A DNA stretch of 64,000 nucleotides. Origin: Paracoccus saliphilus. GTDB taxonomy: Bacteria; Pseudomonadota; Alphaproteobacteria; Rhodobacterales; Rhodobacteraceae. A program made the position numbers and the translations under genes. Of the stretch, positions 55,812 through 64,000 are shown one piece after another. The notes beneath the pieces were generated by a model, which saw only the letters and a list, made by a program, of their open reading frames with translations, made no database searches and was not told where the DNA came from. The stretch spans positions 3,892,001 to 3,956,000 of the forward strand of contig NZ_CP067140.1 in NCBI RefSeq assembly GCF_028553805.1, in the 5' to 3' direction. Every line of letters starts with the position of its first letter. Positions within the stretch are counted from its first letter, which is position 1.

Positions 55812-55976
55812 TCAGTGCGACAGCCGGGAAATTTCCTCTTTGAGGCGAAGCTTTTCACGTTTCATCGCGGTGATCTCCAGATCACTGGTCCCCGGGCTCT
55901 TCTGTGCCTTCTCGACGGCATCTGACAGAACCTGGTGTTTTTTGCGAAGTTCTTGAACGTGGGAAGCAACCGACAT
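55812..55976 (-). CDS. DUF465 (YdcH-like) protein
   Basis: 54 codons from the ATG at 55976 (GAGGAGGACGC upstream); an ATG at 56021 would add 15 unconserved residues. A single coiled-coil helix pair: VQELRKKHQVLSDAVEKAQK and LEITAMKREKLRLKEEISRL. This is the DUF465 pattern. Function unknown. It sits between phaB and the tRNA methyltransferase. Confidence 0.82.
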   Translation of the reverse strand: MSVASHVQELRKKHQVLSDAVEKAQKSPGTSDLEITAMKREKLRLKEEISRLSH

Positions 55977-56036
55977 CGCGTCCTCCTCTATATGTGTGTC
56001 GAACATCTGGGATTGCAGCACAGAACTCTGATTCTG

Positions 56037-56795
56037 TCACGAATCTTTCGCAAAATACTGAACCATCGACGCTCCCTCGCGGAGAACAGCCGATGCTGCA
56101 TCGGAAAAATCCTCTCCATCCCTCATGTGGCGGTCGCCGCCATGCATCACGAAGGGCGCCAACAGGCGTAGCGGCGTGCGGGCACCCTTCCGCGCAGTCA
56201 GGATAATGCGTCCAGCCTCGCGGTCCTTGCGGGCAGCGATGGGCAGGATTGTGACCGCACCCGCACGCCCCGACAGGGCCATTACAATAGCGTCCAGCCG
56301 ATCCGCACGCTGGATGATTGTCATCATTCCACCCGGGTTCAGTCGGCGAAGCGCCGTATCGATCCACTCAGCCAAAGGAGTGTCCTCTTGCCGCGACAGA
56401 TTGCGGCCGGCATCGGCGGCCCGAGTTCCCGTCATGAAATAGGGCGGGTTGGCGATCACGTGATCGAAACTTTGCTGCCGCAACTCGGCGGGCATGGTAG
56501 CAAGCTCTCCAGTCAAGACATGAAGCGGGACATCATTATGCGCAGCGTTCCGACGCGCCAGCTTCGCATAATCCCCTTGCCGCTCCAGCCCGGTCAGGCG
56601 CACGGACGGAACCCGCCAGCCCAGGCAAAGACTGGCAACTCCTGCGCCGCAGCCCAGTTCCAGCACAGCCTCCCCCGGTTCAGCGGGACAGGCTGCGGCC
56701 AACATAACCGCATCGGCCCCCGAACGATAACCGTGGGCGGGTTGCGTAATCCGCAAGCGCCCGCCAAGGAACCCATCTTCACGCAGTTCACTCAT
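56037..56795 (-). CDS. tRNA1(Val) (adenine-N6)-methyltransferase-like protein
   Basis: 252 codons from the ATG at 56795, which overlaps the DUF2007 stop by 8 bp. SAM-binding motif I is VLELGCGAGVASLCLGWR, and NPPYF with the preceding DHVIANP is the N6-adenine methyltransferase motif IV. The start MSELREDGFLGGRLRITQP and the ADAVMLAA segment match TrmN6 (YfiC). It likely modifies A37 of tRNA-Val, though the exact substrate is inferred by family. Confidence 0.87.
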   Translation of the reverse strand: MSELREDGFLGGRLRITQPAHGYRSGADAVMLAAACPAEPGEAVLELGCGAGVASLCLGWRVPSVRLTGLERQGDYAKLARRNAAHNDVPLHVLTGELATMPAELRQQSFDHVIANPPYFMTGTRAADAGRNLSRQEDTPLAEWIDTALRRLNPGGMMTIIQRADRLDAIVMALSGRAGAVTILPIAARKDREAGRIILTARKGARTPLRLLAPFVMHGGDRHMRDGEDFSDAASAVLREGASMVQYFAKDS

Positions 56796-56997
56796 CCAGT
56801 CCCGCATCACGCAAGATGCTGCGGGCCATGAATTCGTCGCGGTCCGCAACCATCAGCCGCCGCGGCAGGATGCCGATCGAGCCATCCAGAACGCTCATAT
56901 GCCGATCCAACTCGAAGGCAGCTATGCCTTCATGCTCCAGCAAGCTGACGGCACTGGATATTCGGACGGGATCGGTGCTGCGAAAAAGCTCCTTCAT
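56788..56997 (-). CDS. DUF2007 domain protein
   Basis: 69 codons from the ATG at 56997. MKELFRSTDPVRISSAVSLL and ILPRRLMVADRDEFMARSIL are typical of the DUF2007 (GlnB-like ferredoxin-fold) family. Likely a small signalling or adaptor protein; unknown function. Cotranscribed with the tRNA methyltransferase and divergent from the polyprenyl synthase gene. Confidence 0.82.
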   Translation of the reverse strand: MKELFRSTDPVRISSAVSLLEHEGIAAFELDRHMSVLDGSIGILPRRLMVADRDEFMARSILRDAGLDE

Positions 56998-57073
56998 CGT
57001 TAAAAGGATATGTGGCGGTTGCGCAATTGTCGATGGCATGGCAATGCGTTGGTCCAGAAATTGGGGTATGGCC

Positions 57074-58075
57074 ATGGGTGTGAACGAAAACGTTCTGAAG
57101 CCGCTGGACCGGCTTGCGTCGACATTATCGGCCGAGATGGAAGCGGTGAACGCGCTGATCAGTGAGCGGATGTCCAGCCGCCATGCGCCGCGCATCCCCG
57201 AAGTCACCGCTCACTTGATCGAGGCCGGGGGCAAACGGTTGCGCCCTATGCTGACGCTGGCGGCGGCGAAAATGCTGGATTATCCGGGTGAGTATCACAT
57301 CCACCTCGCCGCGACGGTCGAGTTCATCCATACCGCCACGCTGCTGCATGACGATGTTGTCGATGAAAGTCGTCAGCGGCGCGGGCGCCCCACGGCCAAC
57401 CTGCTGTGGGACAACAAGTCGTCGGTATTGGTCGGTGATTATCTGTTTGCCCGCAGCTTTCAGTTGATGGTCGAGCCCGGCAATCTGCGGACGCTGGAAA
57501 TTCTGGCCAATGCCAGTGCGACGATTGCCGAGGGCGAGGTTCTGCAATTGACCGCTGCCCAGGATCTGGCGACGGATGAAGAGATCTATCTGCAAGTGGT
57601 CCGGGGCAAGACGGCGGCCCTGTTTTCCGCCGCGACCGAGGTGGGCGGCGTTATCGCGGGCGCTCCGCAAGATCAGGTGCAGGCGCTGTTCGACTATGGC
57701 GATGCCTTGGGAATCGCGTTTCAGATCGTCGATGACCTGCTGGATTATGGCGGCGCGACCGAAACCATCGGGAAGAATATCGGTGACGATTTCCGCGAAC
57801 GGAAATTGACGCTTCCGGTCATCAAGGCCGTCGCGAAAGCCGATGCCGAGGAACGCGCGTTCTGGTCGCGCGCCATCGAGGCTGGAGATCAGCGGGATGG
57901 GGATCTGGAACACGCGCTGACACTGCTTGCCCGGCATGGCGCGATGGAAGCGGCACGGGCGGATGCATTGGGTTGGGCTGGACGCGCCAAAGCCGCGCTT
58001 GCGGTGCTGCCGGACAATCCGATCCGCGAGATGCTGTCGGATCTGACCGATTTCGTCGTCAGCCGGGTCGCCTGA
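57074..58075 (+). CDS. ispB: polyprenyl (octa/decaprenyl) diphosphate synthase
   Basis: 333 codons from the ATG at 57074, which has GGGG seven bases upstream; another ATG at 57068 is too close. Makes the long isoprenoid side chain of ubiquinone. First Asp-rich motif DDVVD (93-97) in LLHDDVVDESRQRRG, second in FQIVDDLLDYGG, plus GGKRLRPMLTLAAAKM. Chain length cannot be read from the sequence; ubiquinone-10 is usual in this order. Followed by a strong hairpin. Confidence 0.93.
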   Translation: MGVNENVLKPLDRLASTLSAEMEAVNALISERMSSRHAPRIPEVTAHLIEAGGKRLRPMLTLAAAKMLDYPGEYHIHLAATVEFIHTATLLHDDVVDESRQRRGRPTANLLWDNKSSVLVGDYLFARSFQLMVEPGNLRTLEILANASATIAEGEVLQLTAAQDLATDEEIYLQVVRGKTAALFSAATEVGGVIAGAPQDQVQALFDYGDALGIAFQIVDDLLDYGGATETIGKNIGDDFRERKLTLPVIKAVAKADAEERAFWSRAIEAGDQRDGDLEHALTLLARHGAMEAARADALGWAGRAKAALAVLPDNPIREMLSDLTDFVVSRVA

Positions 58076-58108
58076 CCTTTCCACCGCTTTCGTTATATCC
58101 AAACGGAA

Positions 58109-58134
58109 GGGCGGGCCGATTTCTCGGCCCGCCC
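58109..58134. terminator. bidirectional hairpin between ispB and amt
   Basis: GGGCGGGCCGA and TCGGCCCGCCC form an 11-bp stem around TTTC. T tracts are short on both strands, but the position between convergent genes supports termination. Confidence 0.75.
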
Positions 58135-58162
58135 CTCTCCGGGAAGAGACTGTTGATACCCG

Positions 58163-59494
58163 TTATTTTGCCTGTACGAAGTCCGGATAGGCTTCCATCC
58201 CCATTTCCGAAATATCGAGCCCGGTGATTTCGGCTTCCCGGTCAACGCGGATACCCATCGTCATCTTGAGGATCGTCCAGATCACGAAACTGATCACGAA
58301 GGTGAAAACGCCGATGACGACGATACCGATAAGCTGGGTGATATAGCTGGCATCAGGATTCGAGGCCGGAACGATCAGCGTGCCCCAGACACCGGCAACG
58401 AGGTGGACCGGGATCGCGCCGACCACGTCATCGATCTTGAACTTGTCCAGTAGCGGCACCACGAAGACCGCAATTGCGCCACCGACGGCCCCGATCAGGA
58501 TCGAGCCGAAGATCGACGGGAAAAGCGGCTCGGCAGTGATCGCGACCAGCCCGGCGAGGGCTCCGTTCAGCACCATCGTAAGATCGATCTTGCGATACAT
58601 GATCTGCGTGACGGCGATTGCAGCGAGCGCACCGGCCGAGGCGGCCATATTGGTATTCACGAAGATGCGGCTAACATCCGCTGCATCATTGACCGTGCCC
58701 AGAGCCAGCTGGGAACCGCCGTTGAAACCGAACCAGCCCAACCACAGGATAAAAGTTCCCAAGGTCGCAAGAGCCAGGTTCGAGCCCGGCATCGGCTGCA
58801 TGCGTCCGTCGGCGCGGTATTTTCCGTCACGCGCGCCCAGGATGATCGCACCTGCCAGAGCGGCGAACCCGCCGGTGGCGTGAACCAGCGTGGAGCCCGC
58901 GAAATCCGAGAACCCCATCTCGCTGAGGAAGCCACCGCCCCACTGCCAGCTTGCTTCGATAGGATAAATTATGCCTGTCAGCAATGCGGTGAAGATCATG
59001 AAGGGCCATAGCTTCACCCGCTCGGCCAGCGTGCCCGATACGATCGATGCCGTGGTTGCGCAGAACATCAATTGAAAGAGAAAATCGGATCCGGCTGAGT
59101 AGCCTGCGGACACATCGCCGGCACCGACCGGGTCAAGTGTCACTGGGCTGAAGATCGATCCGATTACTCCCGACACGGTCCAGCCATCCCCCGGATACAT
59201 CAGGTTGTAGCCGATCAGCCAATACATGATGCCAGCAATAGCGAAGAGCGAAACATTCTTGAAAAGCTGTGTCGTCACATTCCTGGATCGGACAAGCCCG
59301 GCCTCCAGCATCGCAAAGCCCGCCGCCATCCACATGACGAGGAACCCCCCGATCAGAAATAGCAATGTGTTGAATATATAGCTCACATCCGCGCTGACCG
59401 CGGGAACTGCATCCGCGGCGACGGTATCCTGCGCGACGGCAGGCAGGGCAATCGACATTGCCAATGCCGCGATTAACGGGGGAGTTTTTCTCAT
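58163..59494 (-). CDS. amt: ammonium transporter
   Basis: 443 codons from the ATG at 59494 (GACAGGTGAATGAC upstream). Signal peptide at ~1-22 (LIAALAMSIALPAVAQ) followed by eleven hydrophobic segments, for instance FLIGGFLVMWMAAGFAMLEA and VHATGGFAALAGAIILGARD. The conserved Amt phe-gate/histidine lining is in the AGSTLVHATGG region and in AIPVHLVAGVWGT. No glnK lies next to it, and glnB is 50 kb away. A TGCCT-N7-AGGCA site upstream is shared with glnB. Confidence 0.93.
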   Translation of the reverse strand: MRKTPPLIAALAMSIALPAVAQDTVAADAVPAVSADVSYIFNTLLFLIGGFLVMWMAAGFAMLEAGLVRSRNVTTQLFKNVSLFAIAGIMYWLIGYNLMYPGDGWTVSGVIGSIFSPVTLDPVGAGDVSAGYSAGSDFLFQLMFCATTASIVSGTLAERVKLWPFMIFTALLTGIIYPIEASWQWGGGFLSEMGFSDFAGSTLVHATGGFAALAGAIILGARDGKYRADGRMQPMPGSNLALATLGTFILWLGWFGFNGGSQLALGTVNDAADVSRIFVNTNMAASAGALAAIAVTQIMYRKIDLTMVLNGALAGLVAITAEPLFPSIFGSILIGAVGGAIAVFVVPLLDKFKIDDVVGAIPVHLVAGVWGTLIVPASNPDASYITQLIGIVVIGVFTFVISFVIWTILKMTMGIRVDREAEITGLDISEMGMEAYPDFVQAK

Positions 59495-59847
59495 GTCATT
59501 CACCTGTCTGCGTTTAAAGCCGCCGGACCGGCTGCCTTCCGCATCGTGATCGACAATCTGACGCCGTTTCGACAAGGCTGTGGACATTTTATGGCCAGTA
59601 GATACGGGAAATGCCTATTTTAAAGGCATAAATATCCCGATATGCGCCCGAATTATGCAGGATTCATTTTCCAAGCACGGTGTACTGCTCGATCGTTTTG
59701 CAATAGTCGCAGGCTCCGGGTTGATAAAGCCACAAGCAATCGATCACGGATTGGTCAGCACAATTCCATGTTCAAAACTTCTCATGTATGCTGTCAGCTT
59801 AATTGGCCGCGATCAATCGGCCGCACAGCGAGCAGGCAAAAGCAGGT
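59495..59847. other. 353-bp intergenic region between amt and the PBP gene
   Basis: Divergent control region. It holds the amt operator-like site (59612-59628) and an AT-rich stretch. The reading frames here have no conserved features, and no sRNA or mobile element is recognised. Confidence 0.7.
59612..59628. promoter_or_regulatory. operator-like site upstream of amt (candidate NtrC site)
   Basis: TGCCTATTTTAAAGGCA, an almost perfect palindrome. The flanking bases extend the match to the glnB site (TTATGCCT...ATAG[G/C]CAT on the minus strand). The site is about 120-135 bp before the amt start, the same distance range as at glnB. Confidence 0.6.
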
Positions 59848-62154
59848 ATGAAAAGACCAACCGGCACTCCAAAGCGCACGGGCCGCAGCCCGGTTGCCGA
59901 CAAGCGTAACCAGCCCCCGGCCAGCGCACCATCCAAGGTGCGCCGCAAGACTGGAAAGCGTGGACGTCAGACTCGGAAGGGGAATGTCCTGCTGCGCGGT
60001 ATTGCCGGCACAGTCAGCCTGATCTGGCGAGTGCTATGGGGTTCCATGTGGCGACTCGCCATGGTCATGGTGCTCATCATGGGCGCTGCGACAGCCTATT
60101 ATTATAGTGGCCTGCCCGAACCTGAAGATCTCTTCGATGCACGGGCACGCGGCTCGGTCACGATGCTTGACCGCAACGGCAAGGTATTCGCATGGCGCGG
60201 CGAAACTTTCGGTACTGTCAACAGCGACCAGATCGCCCCGGTGCTGAAGCACTCGGTCATCGCGACCGAGGATCGCCGTTTCTATGGCCATTTTGGGGTC
60301 AGCCCCCGTGGCATTGCGGGCGCCGTCAAGATCAACCTCGCCGAGGGCCGAGGCCCGCTTGAAGGCAATGGCGGCTCGACCATCACGCAGCAGGTCGCAA
60401 AACTTCTTTGCCTTGGTGAATCCTTTGACCCGATCCGGTGGGAAAACGAAGCCGAGTTCGAACAGGATTGCCGGGTCTCCAGCCTGTGGCGGAAGGTCAA
60501 GGAGGTTCCCTTCGCGTTTGCGCTCGAAGCGAAATACTCGAAGGACGACATCCTCAACATCTATATGAACCGCTCTTACCTGGGTGCCGGAGCGCGCGGT
60601 TTCGAGGCGGCCAGCCAGCGGTACTTCAACAAGCCTGCATCGGACGTGAATGCTGCGGAATCCGCGATGCTGGCCGGGTTGCTGAAGGCGCCCAGCTATT
60701 TCGCGCCCACAGCGAATCTCGAACGTAGCCAGGGCCGGGCCGGGCTGGTTCTGGATCTGATGCATGAGCAGGGCTATCTGGACGACGAGCAATTCGCCGA
60801 GGCAAAGGCGCATCCTGCCGTGCTGTCACAGGCCGCAGCCGAGCGTGCAGGGGGATATTTCGCCGATTGGGTAATGGATACCGGCCCCGGTTTTCTGACC
60901 AGTGAAACGACCGAGGATGTCACGCTCAAGACCACATTCGACCAGCGCATCCAAAAAGCCGCTGAGCAGGCGCTGAAGCGCATTTTCGACGAGAAGGTAA
61001 AAGACGGCAGCAAGGCCGAGGCCGCTGTCGTGATCATGTCGGCCGATGGCGCTGTCCGGGCAATGATCGGTGGACGCGACACAACCGTAAATGGCGCCTT
61101 CAACCGGGCCATTCAAGCCAAACGGCAGACTGGCTCCAGTTTCAAGCCATTCGTCTATGCCGCCGCGCTGGAAGCCGGTTACTCGCCATCCGACATCGTA
61201 CAGGACGGACCGCTGACCATCCGCATTCCCGGCGGTAAGCCATGGTCGCCAAAGAACTACACCCGCCGCTACTATGGGTCCGTGACATTGACCGACGCGC
61301 TAAAGCGCTCGCTGAACACGGCGACGATCCGCCTGCAAGAGGCGGTCGGACGCGACGCGGTCAGGCGCGTGGCACATGATTTCGGCATTGTCAGCAACCT
61401 GACGACCAGCCCTTCGCTTGGTCTCGGGGCGTCCGAGGCAACCTTGCTCGAATTGACCGGCGCCTATGCGGGAATTCGTAACGGCGGTACATCGGTCGCG
61501 CCTTATGGTCTGATCGAATTGAACATCAGGGGCGATGAGCAACCGCTCATGGGACAGCTTGGTGGCTTCGGCGAACGTGTCGTCAGTCAACGCGCGGCCG
61601 GTCAGTTGATCTATATGCTGCAACAAGTGGTTCAGTCGGGGACCGGCACACGGGCCAAGCTGGGCGATCGGCCGGTCGCAGGGAAAACCGGCACGACCAG
61701 CAGTTATCGCGATGCTTGGTTTGTCGGGTTCACCGAACAGTATGTCGCCGGCGTCTGGATGGGCTACGACGATAACACGCCGTTGTCCGGAGTGACCGGG
61801 GGTGGGCTTCCAACGGAAATCTGGCAAGCGGTGATGTCGGATATTCACGAGGGCCTGCCTGTGCTTCCACTGTCCACCGTTTCGCCCGATGGTAGCGGCA
61901 TTATCGTCTCCAGCGGCGGCAATACGCCCAAGGTGATAACCTCCGGTTCGCCCGATGACCCATTGGCAGCCGCCTTGGCCGGGGCAATGCAGGATGCCGA
62001 AAGCCGGCAGCAGGGGGAAGATCAGGGAGGACGGGTCGTCACGGCACCTACCGAGGTCACCGGAAATGCACCTCAAAACGAAGGTTCCTCGACTTCATCC
62101 AGTTCAGATGACGCGCTGAGCCGGGCACTAAACGGTATTTTGGGAGGGAATTGA
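59848..62154 (+). CDS. class A penicillin-binding protein (PBP1A-like)
   Basis: 768 codons from the ATG at 59848. A basic cytoplasmic tail rich in Arg/Lys/Pro (~1-60), a membrane anchor at ~66-87 (LAMVMVLIMGAATAYYYSG), the GT51 glycosyltransferase (ATEDRRFYGHFGVSPRG, GGSTITQQVAKLL), and a transpeptidase with SSFK (nucleophile Ser430), SLN and KTG (GKTGTTSS). Polymerises and crosslinks peptidoglycan. The C-terminus is a Ser-rich disordered tail. The family label is PBP1A-like; it is short of some PBP1A domains. Confidence 0.9.
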   Translation: MKRPTGTPKRTGRSPVADKRNQPPASAPSKVRRKTGKRGRQTRKGNVLLRGIAGTVSLIWRVLWGSMWRLAMVMVLIMGAATAYYYSGLPEPEDLFDARARGSVTMLDRNGKVFAWRGETFGTVNSDQIAPVLKHSVIATEDRRFYGHFGVSPRGIAGAVKINLAEGRGPLEGNGGSTITQQVAKLLCLGESFDPIRWENEAEFEQDCRVSSLWRKVKEVPFAFALEAKYSKDDILNIYMNRSYLGAGARGFEAASQRYFNKPASDVNAAESAMLAGLLKAPSYFAPTANLERSQGRAGLVLDLMHEQGYLDDEQFAEAKAHPAVLSQAAAERAGGYFADWVMDTGPGFLTSETTEDVTLKTTFDQRIQKAAEQALKRIFDEKVKDGSKAEAAVVIMSADGAVRAMIGGRDTTVNGAFNRAIQAKRQTGSSFKPFVYAAALEAGYSPSDIVQDGPLTIRIPGGKPWSPKNYTRRYYGSVTLTDALKRSLNTATIRLQEAVGRDAVRRVAHDFGIVSNLTTSPSLGLGASEATLLELTGAYAGIRNGGTSVAPYGLIELNIRGDEQPLMGQLGGFGERVVSQRAAGQLIYMLQQVVQSGTGTRAKLGDRPVAGKTGTTSSYRDAWFVGFTEQYVAGVWMGYDDNTPLSGVTGGGLPTEIWQAVMSDIHEGLPVLPLSTVSPDGSGIIVSSGGNTPKVITSGSPDDPLAAALAGAMQDAESRQQGEDQGGRVVTAPTEVTGNAPQNEGSSTSSSSDDALSRALNGILGGN

Positions 62155-62156
62155 AT

Positions 62157-62275
62157 ATCATCTGAGACCATGTTGAGAGTGGGATTCAACAAGCCTTGGC
62201 ACGGCCGGGACATTTTGCTGATGCCACTCACCAGGCCGGTTCACCGCAACATTCAGGAAAACGGATCATCTGAGA
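62157..62275. repeat. 11-bp direct repeat in an intergenic region
   Basis: ATCATCTGAGA occurs at 62157-62167 and again at 62265-62275, 108 bp apart, in the 247-bp gap between the PBP gene and flgI. The gap shows no gene, terminator or recognisable mobile element. The repeat could be a footprint of an excised element or chance. Confidence 0.4.
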
Positions 62276-62401
62276 TGACGAACGAACGTCACGAATAGAC
62301 CGAGGAAATCATGTGGGATGTCCAAGGATCGCAACAGGATACGGATTACGATCGTGGCTAAGGCATGATCTGGCCCCATGATCCAAGGCACCACAAATAT
62401 T

Positions 62402-63502
62402 CTACTCGACGATCAAATCTGCATGCAAAGCGCCCGCAGCATGTATGGATTTCAGAATATCGATCATTCCTCGCGGAGGCACCCCGAGCGCATTGAGACC
62501 ATCAATCAAATCGCTAAGTGAAGCCTCGCCACCCACTTCAGCAAATCCTATCCCGGGCTCTTCTCTCAATTCGGCAAATGATCTTGGCAACGTGACGGTT
62601 TCACCATCAGCAAAAGGGTTCGGTTGAGACGCCTGCGGAGCTTCGCTGACTCGCAAGGTCAAGTTACCTTGCGATACCGCCACATGTGAAATGCGGACAT
62701 GCTCGCCCATGACGATCGTACCGGCCTTGTGATCGATCACCACTTTCGCACGATCCTCCGGTTCGATCTTCAGGTTTTCGATCCTGCCCAGAACCCGCGC
62801 AGGATTGATCTGACCAAGCTTGCGAAACTCGACTATGATAGTTCCACTATCTTGCATCACCGCGATACGATGACTGAAATCGCGGTTGATTATATCCTCG
62901 ATCCGCGCCGCTGTTGTAAAATCCGCGTTTCGTAGAGCAATTCGAATGTTTTGGATTTGCGAGAAGTCAAAAGCCACCTCACGCTCTACCCGTGCACCCC
63001 CCAGGATTTTACCTCCCGTCGGGACTCCCTCGACAACGCGCGACGCCTCGCCCGCAACGGCCACTCCACCCGAAATGATCGGCCCTTGCGCAACCGCATA
63101 GATGTCGCCATCAGCGGCTTTCAAGGGTGTCATGACAAGCGTGCCACCCAGCAAACTTTGCGCATCACCGATGGCTGACACACTGACATCAATACGGCTG
63201 CCGGATCGTGCGAAGGGCGGCAAGGCTGCAGTCACCACCACAGCCGCAACGTTTTTGGATCGTAGGGCATCATCCGTCACATTGATTCCCAATCGTTCCA
63301 GAAGCCCGGCAAGCATTACTTCGGTAAAGGGAGCGTTGCGAAAACTGTCTCCAGTACCGTCCAGGCCAACTACGAGGCCATAGCCGACCAGATCATTGCC
63401 GCGAACACCATCGAAATCCGCTATATCCTTGATGCGAACCGGCGCAGCGGCAGATGCCGTGGACAACACCAGCAACATGAACAACGCGACAAGCTGTTTC
63501 AC
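62402..63502 (-). CDS. flgI: flagellar P-ring protein FlgI
   Basis: 366 codons. Signal peptide at ~1-19 (LFMLLVLSTASAAAP). Mature protein opens VRIKDIADFDGVRGNDLVGY with the family core GLVVGLDGTGDSFRNAPFTE, and ends LGVPPRGMIDILKSIHAAGALHADLIVE-type sequence. Forms the periplasmic P ring around the flagellar rod. Start overlaps the stop of the upstream hook-associated gene by 4 bp. Lower GC than most of the window by eye. Confidence 0.95.
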   Translation of the reverse strand: MKQLVALFMLLVLSTASAAAPVRIKDIADFDGVRGNDLVGYGLVVGLDGTGDSFRNAPFTEVMLAGLLERLGINVTDDALRSKNVAAVVVTAALPPFARSGSRIDVSVSAIGDAQSLLGGTLVMTPLKAADGDIYAVAQGPIISGGVAVAGEASRVVEGVPTGGKILGGARVEREVAFDFSQIQNIRIALRNADFTTAARIEDIINRDFSHRIAVMQDSGTIIVEFRKLGQINPARVLGRIENLKIEPEDRAKVVIDHKAGTIVMGEHVRISHVAVSQGNLTLRVSEAPQASQPNPFADGETVTLPRSFAELREEPGIGFAEVGGEASLSDLIDGLNALGVPPRGMIDILKSIHAAGALHADLIVE

Positions 63503-64000
63503 CGCAAATATTCCGTCAGGTTCAGCTTAGACAGGCGCGCTGTTAAAGTATAAAGAGTTTCCAATTGGCTTTCAGTCTCGGTCAACGCAACCGATGTCTC
63601 GTAGGGATCGACCTGCCTTATGTCATTTCTTGTCCTCTGCAATATCGAGAGAGACGTAGTATTTTTAATGCCTTGTACTTCAAGGCCCTTTTGCCTGATG
63701 CCAATCCTCGCCATGTAAGCAACTAATGCAGGTTCATTGCCGGACGCGATCTCCCCTCCCCTGCGCATCATCGTAAGCTTTTTGTCATATTGATCTTCGG
63801 CGACGCCTCTTCCGGCCAATGCTGTCAAAGCCACGCCTTTTAGCAAATTACGGATCGCCGGATCCGCAGCACTTGCCCCCAGCTCTATATAATGGCTTCC
63901 GGATACCCTGAGCCGACGGACATCATCCAAGGTTCCTTTATACGCGACATCGCTAAACCCGCCACTTCCGGGCAGAGCGTCGAACCAATCAAATACTTTA
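63499..64000 (-). CDS. flgL: flagellar hook-associated protein 3 (FlgL), 5'-truncated by window edge
   Basis: The frame stays open to the window edge, giving 166 codons of the C-terminal part. The end RLSKLNLTEYL resembles the flagellin-like C-terminus, with the family-type SVALTETESQLETLYTLTARL helix, and the middle ..ADPAIRNLLKGVALTALAGR. The N-terminal D0/D1 region is missing from the window. FlgL joins hook to filament. Position just upstream of flgI in the same direction supports a flagellar gene cluster. Confidence 0.8.
   Translation of the reverse strand, partial: KVFDWFDALPGSGGFSDVAYKGTLDDVRRLRVSGSHYIELGASAADPAIRNLLKGVALTALAGRGVAEDQYDKKLTMMRRGGEIASGNEPALVAYMARIGIRQKGLEVQGIKNTTSLSILQRTRNDIRQVDPYETSVALTETESQLETLYTLTARLSKLNLTEYLR

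Noticed and set aside
59580..59909. 109-codon frame upstream of the PBP gene
   Set aside because: No ribosome binding site, no conserved features, overlaps the PBP start in another frame.

Overview
The window is a gene-dense, high-GC alphaproteobacterial chromosome segment. The gene set points to Rhodobacterales, most likely a Paracoccus-like member of the Rhodobacteraceae/Paracoccaceae: a GcrA regulator, PHB synthesis genes phaA-phaB, a short alphaproteobacterial HPr kinase with RapZ, a DUF1127 protein, a TIGR02302 family protein, a choline-sulfate module, and the G-rich/'GAAGAAGAA' intergenic repeat often seen in this order. I see no rRNA, tRNA, CRISPR array, prophage or intact insertion sequence. 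The genus is inference from gene content.

Layout. (1) 1-4.2 kb: thiamine operon thiC-thiO-thiS-thiG-thiE on the minus strand behind a TPP riboswitch; thiE runs off the edge. (2) 4.3-9.2 kb: old yellow enzyme, NAD(P)HX repair enzyme, then glnB-glnA with a terminator. (3) 9.4-12.5 kb: arsenic operon (an ArsR-ArsC fusion, an arsenic-type GAPDH, ArsJ). (4) 12.9-20.3 kb: parC, an SH3 protein, SDR, HIG1 protein, cobalamin adenosyltransferase, etfB-etfA, 3-hydroxybutyryl-CoA dehydrogenase. (5) 20.3-22.8 kb: choX-betC behind a BetI-like operator. (6) 22.8-28.5 kb: DUF2852 protein, a secreted unknown, TetR regulator, regulatory PTS (ptsH, EIIA-Man, rapZ, hprK) divergent from pckA. (7) 28.7-34.2 kb: PhoX phosphatase with a Pho box, VOC protein, argF, GNAT, argD. 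(8) 34.3-42.3 kb: ABC permease, gcrA, Nudix, fmt with two deformylase genes, PatB-type lyase, L,D-transpeptidase, accA, DUF1127. (9) 42.4-52.7 kb: PPOX protein, plsC, ftsX-ftsE, zinc-ribbon protein, TIGR02302 protein, lysA, small lipoprotein, argH, tlpA, tag. (10) 52.8-64 kb: EAL phosphodiesterase, phaA-phaB, DUF465, tRNA methyltransferase, DUF2007, polyprenyl synthase, amt, class A PBP, and flgI plus a partial flgL.

The most unusual material is non-coding. Four elements of about 130 bp (9.2, 12.8, 31.3 and 41.6 kb) share one architecture: four or five helically phased 11-bp iterons (consensus YKGTGYACRNN, GTG invariant in all 19), a conserved CCCAGCA...TGCTGG block, and a distal GCAACG...CGTTGC hairpin. 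They sit only in intergenic spaces. I do not recognise them as a described family, and they are the best candidate here for an undescribed system. A second family, eight copies of a GC hairpin + ATATTT + GAAGAAGAA repeat, also lies at gene ends.

Other signals worth a look: a tandem TGCCT-N7-AGGCA type operator upstream of glnB, repeated once upstream of amt; an ArsR-ArsC fusion with an internal ribosome binding site; a deformylase paralogue that has lost its metal-binding Cys and catalytic Glu; a heat-shock-like promoter and a 22-codon ORF in front of the DUF1127 gene; and a 19-bp perfect inverted repeat upstream of the DUF2852 gene.
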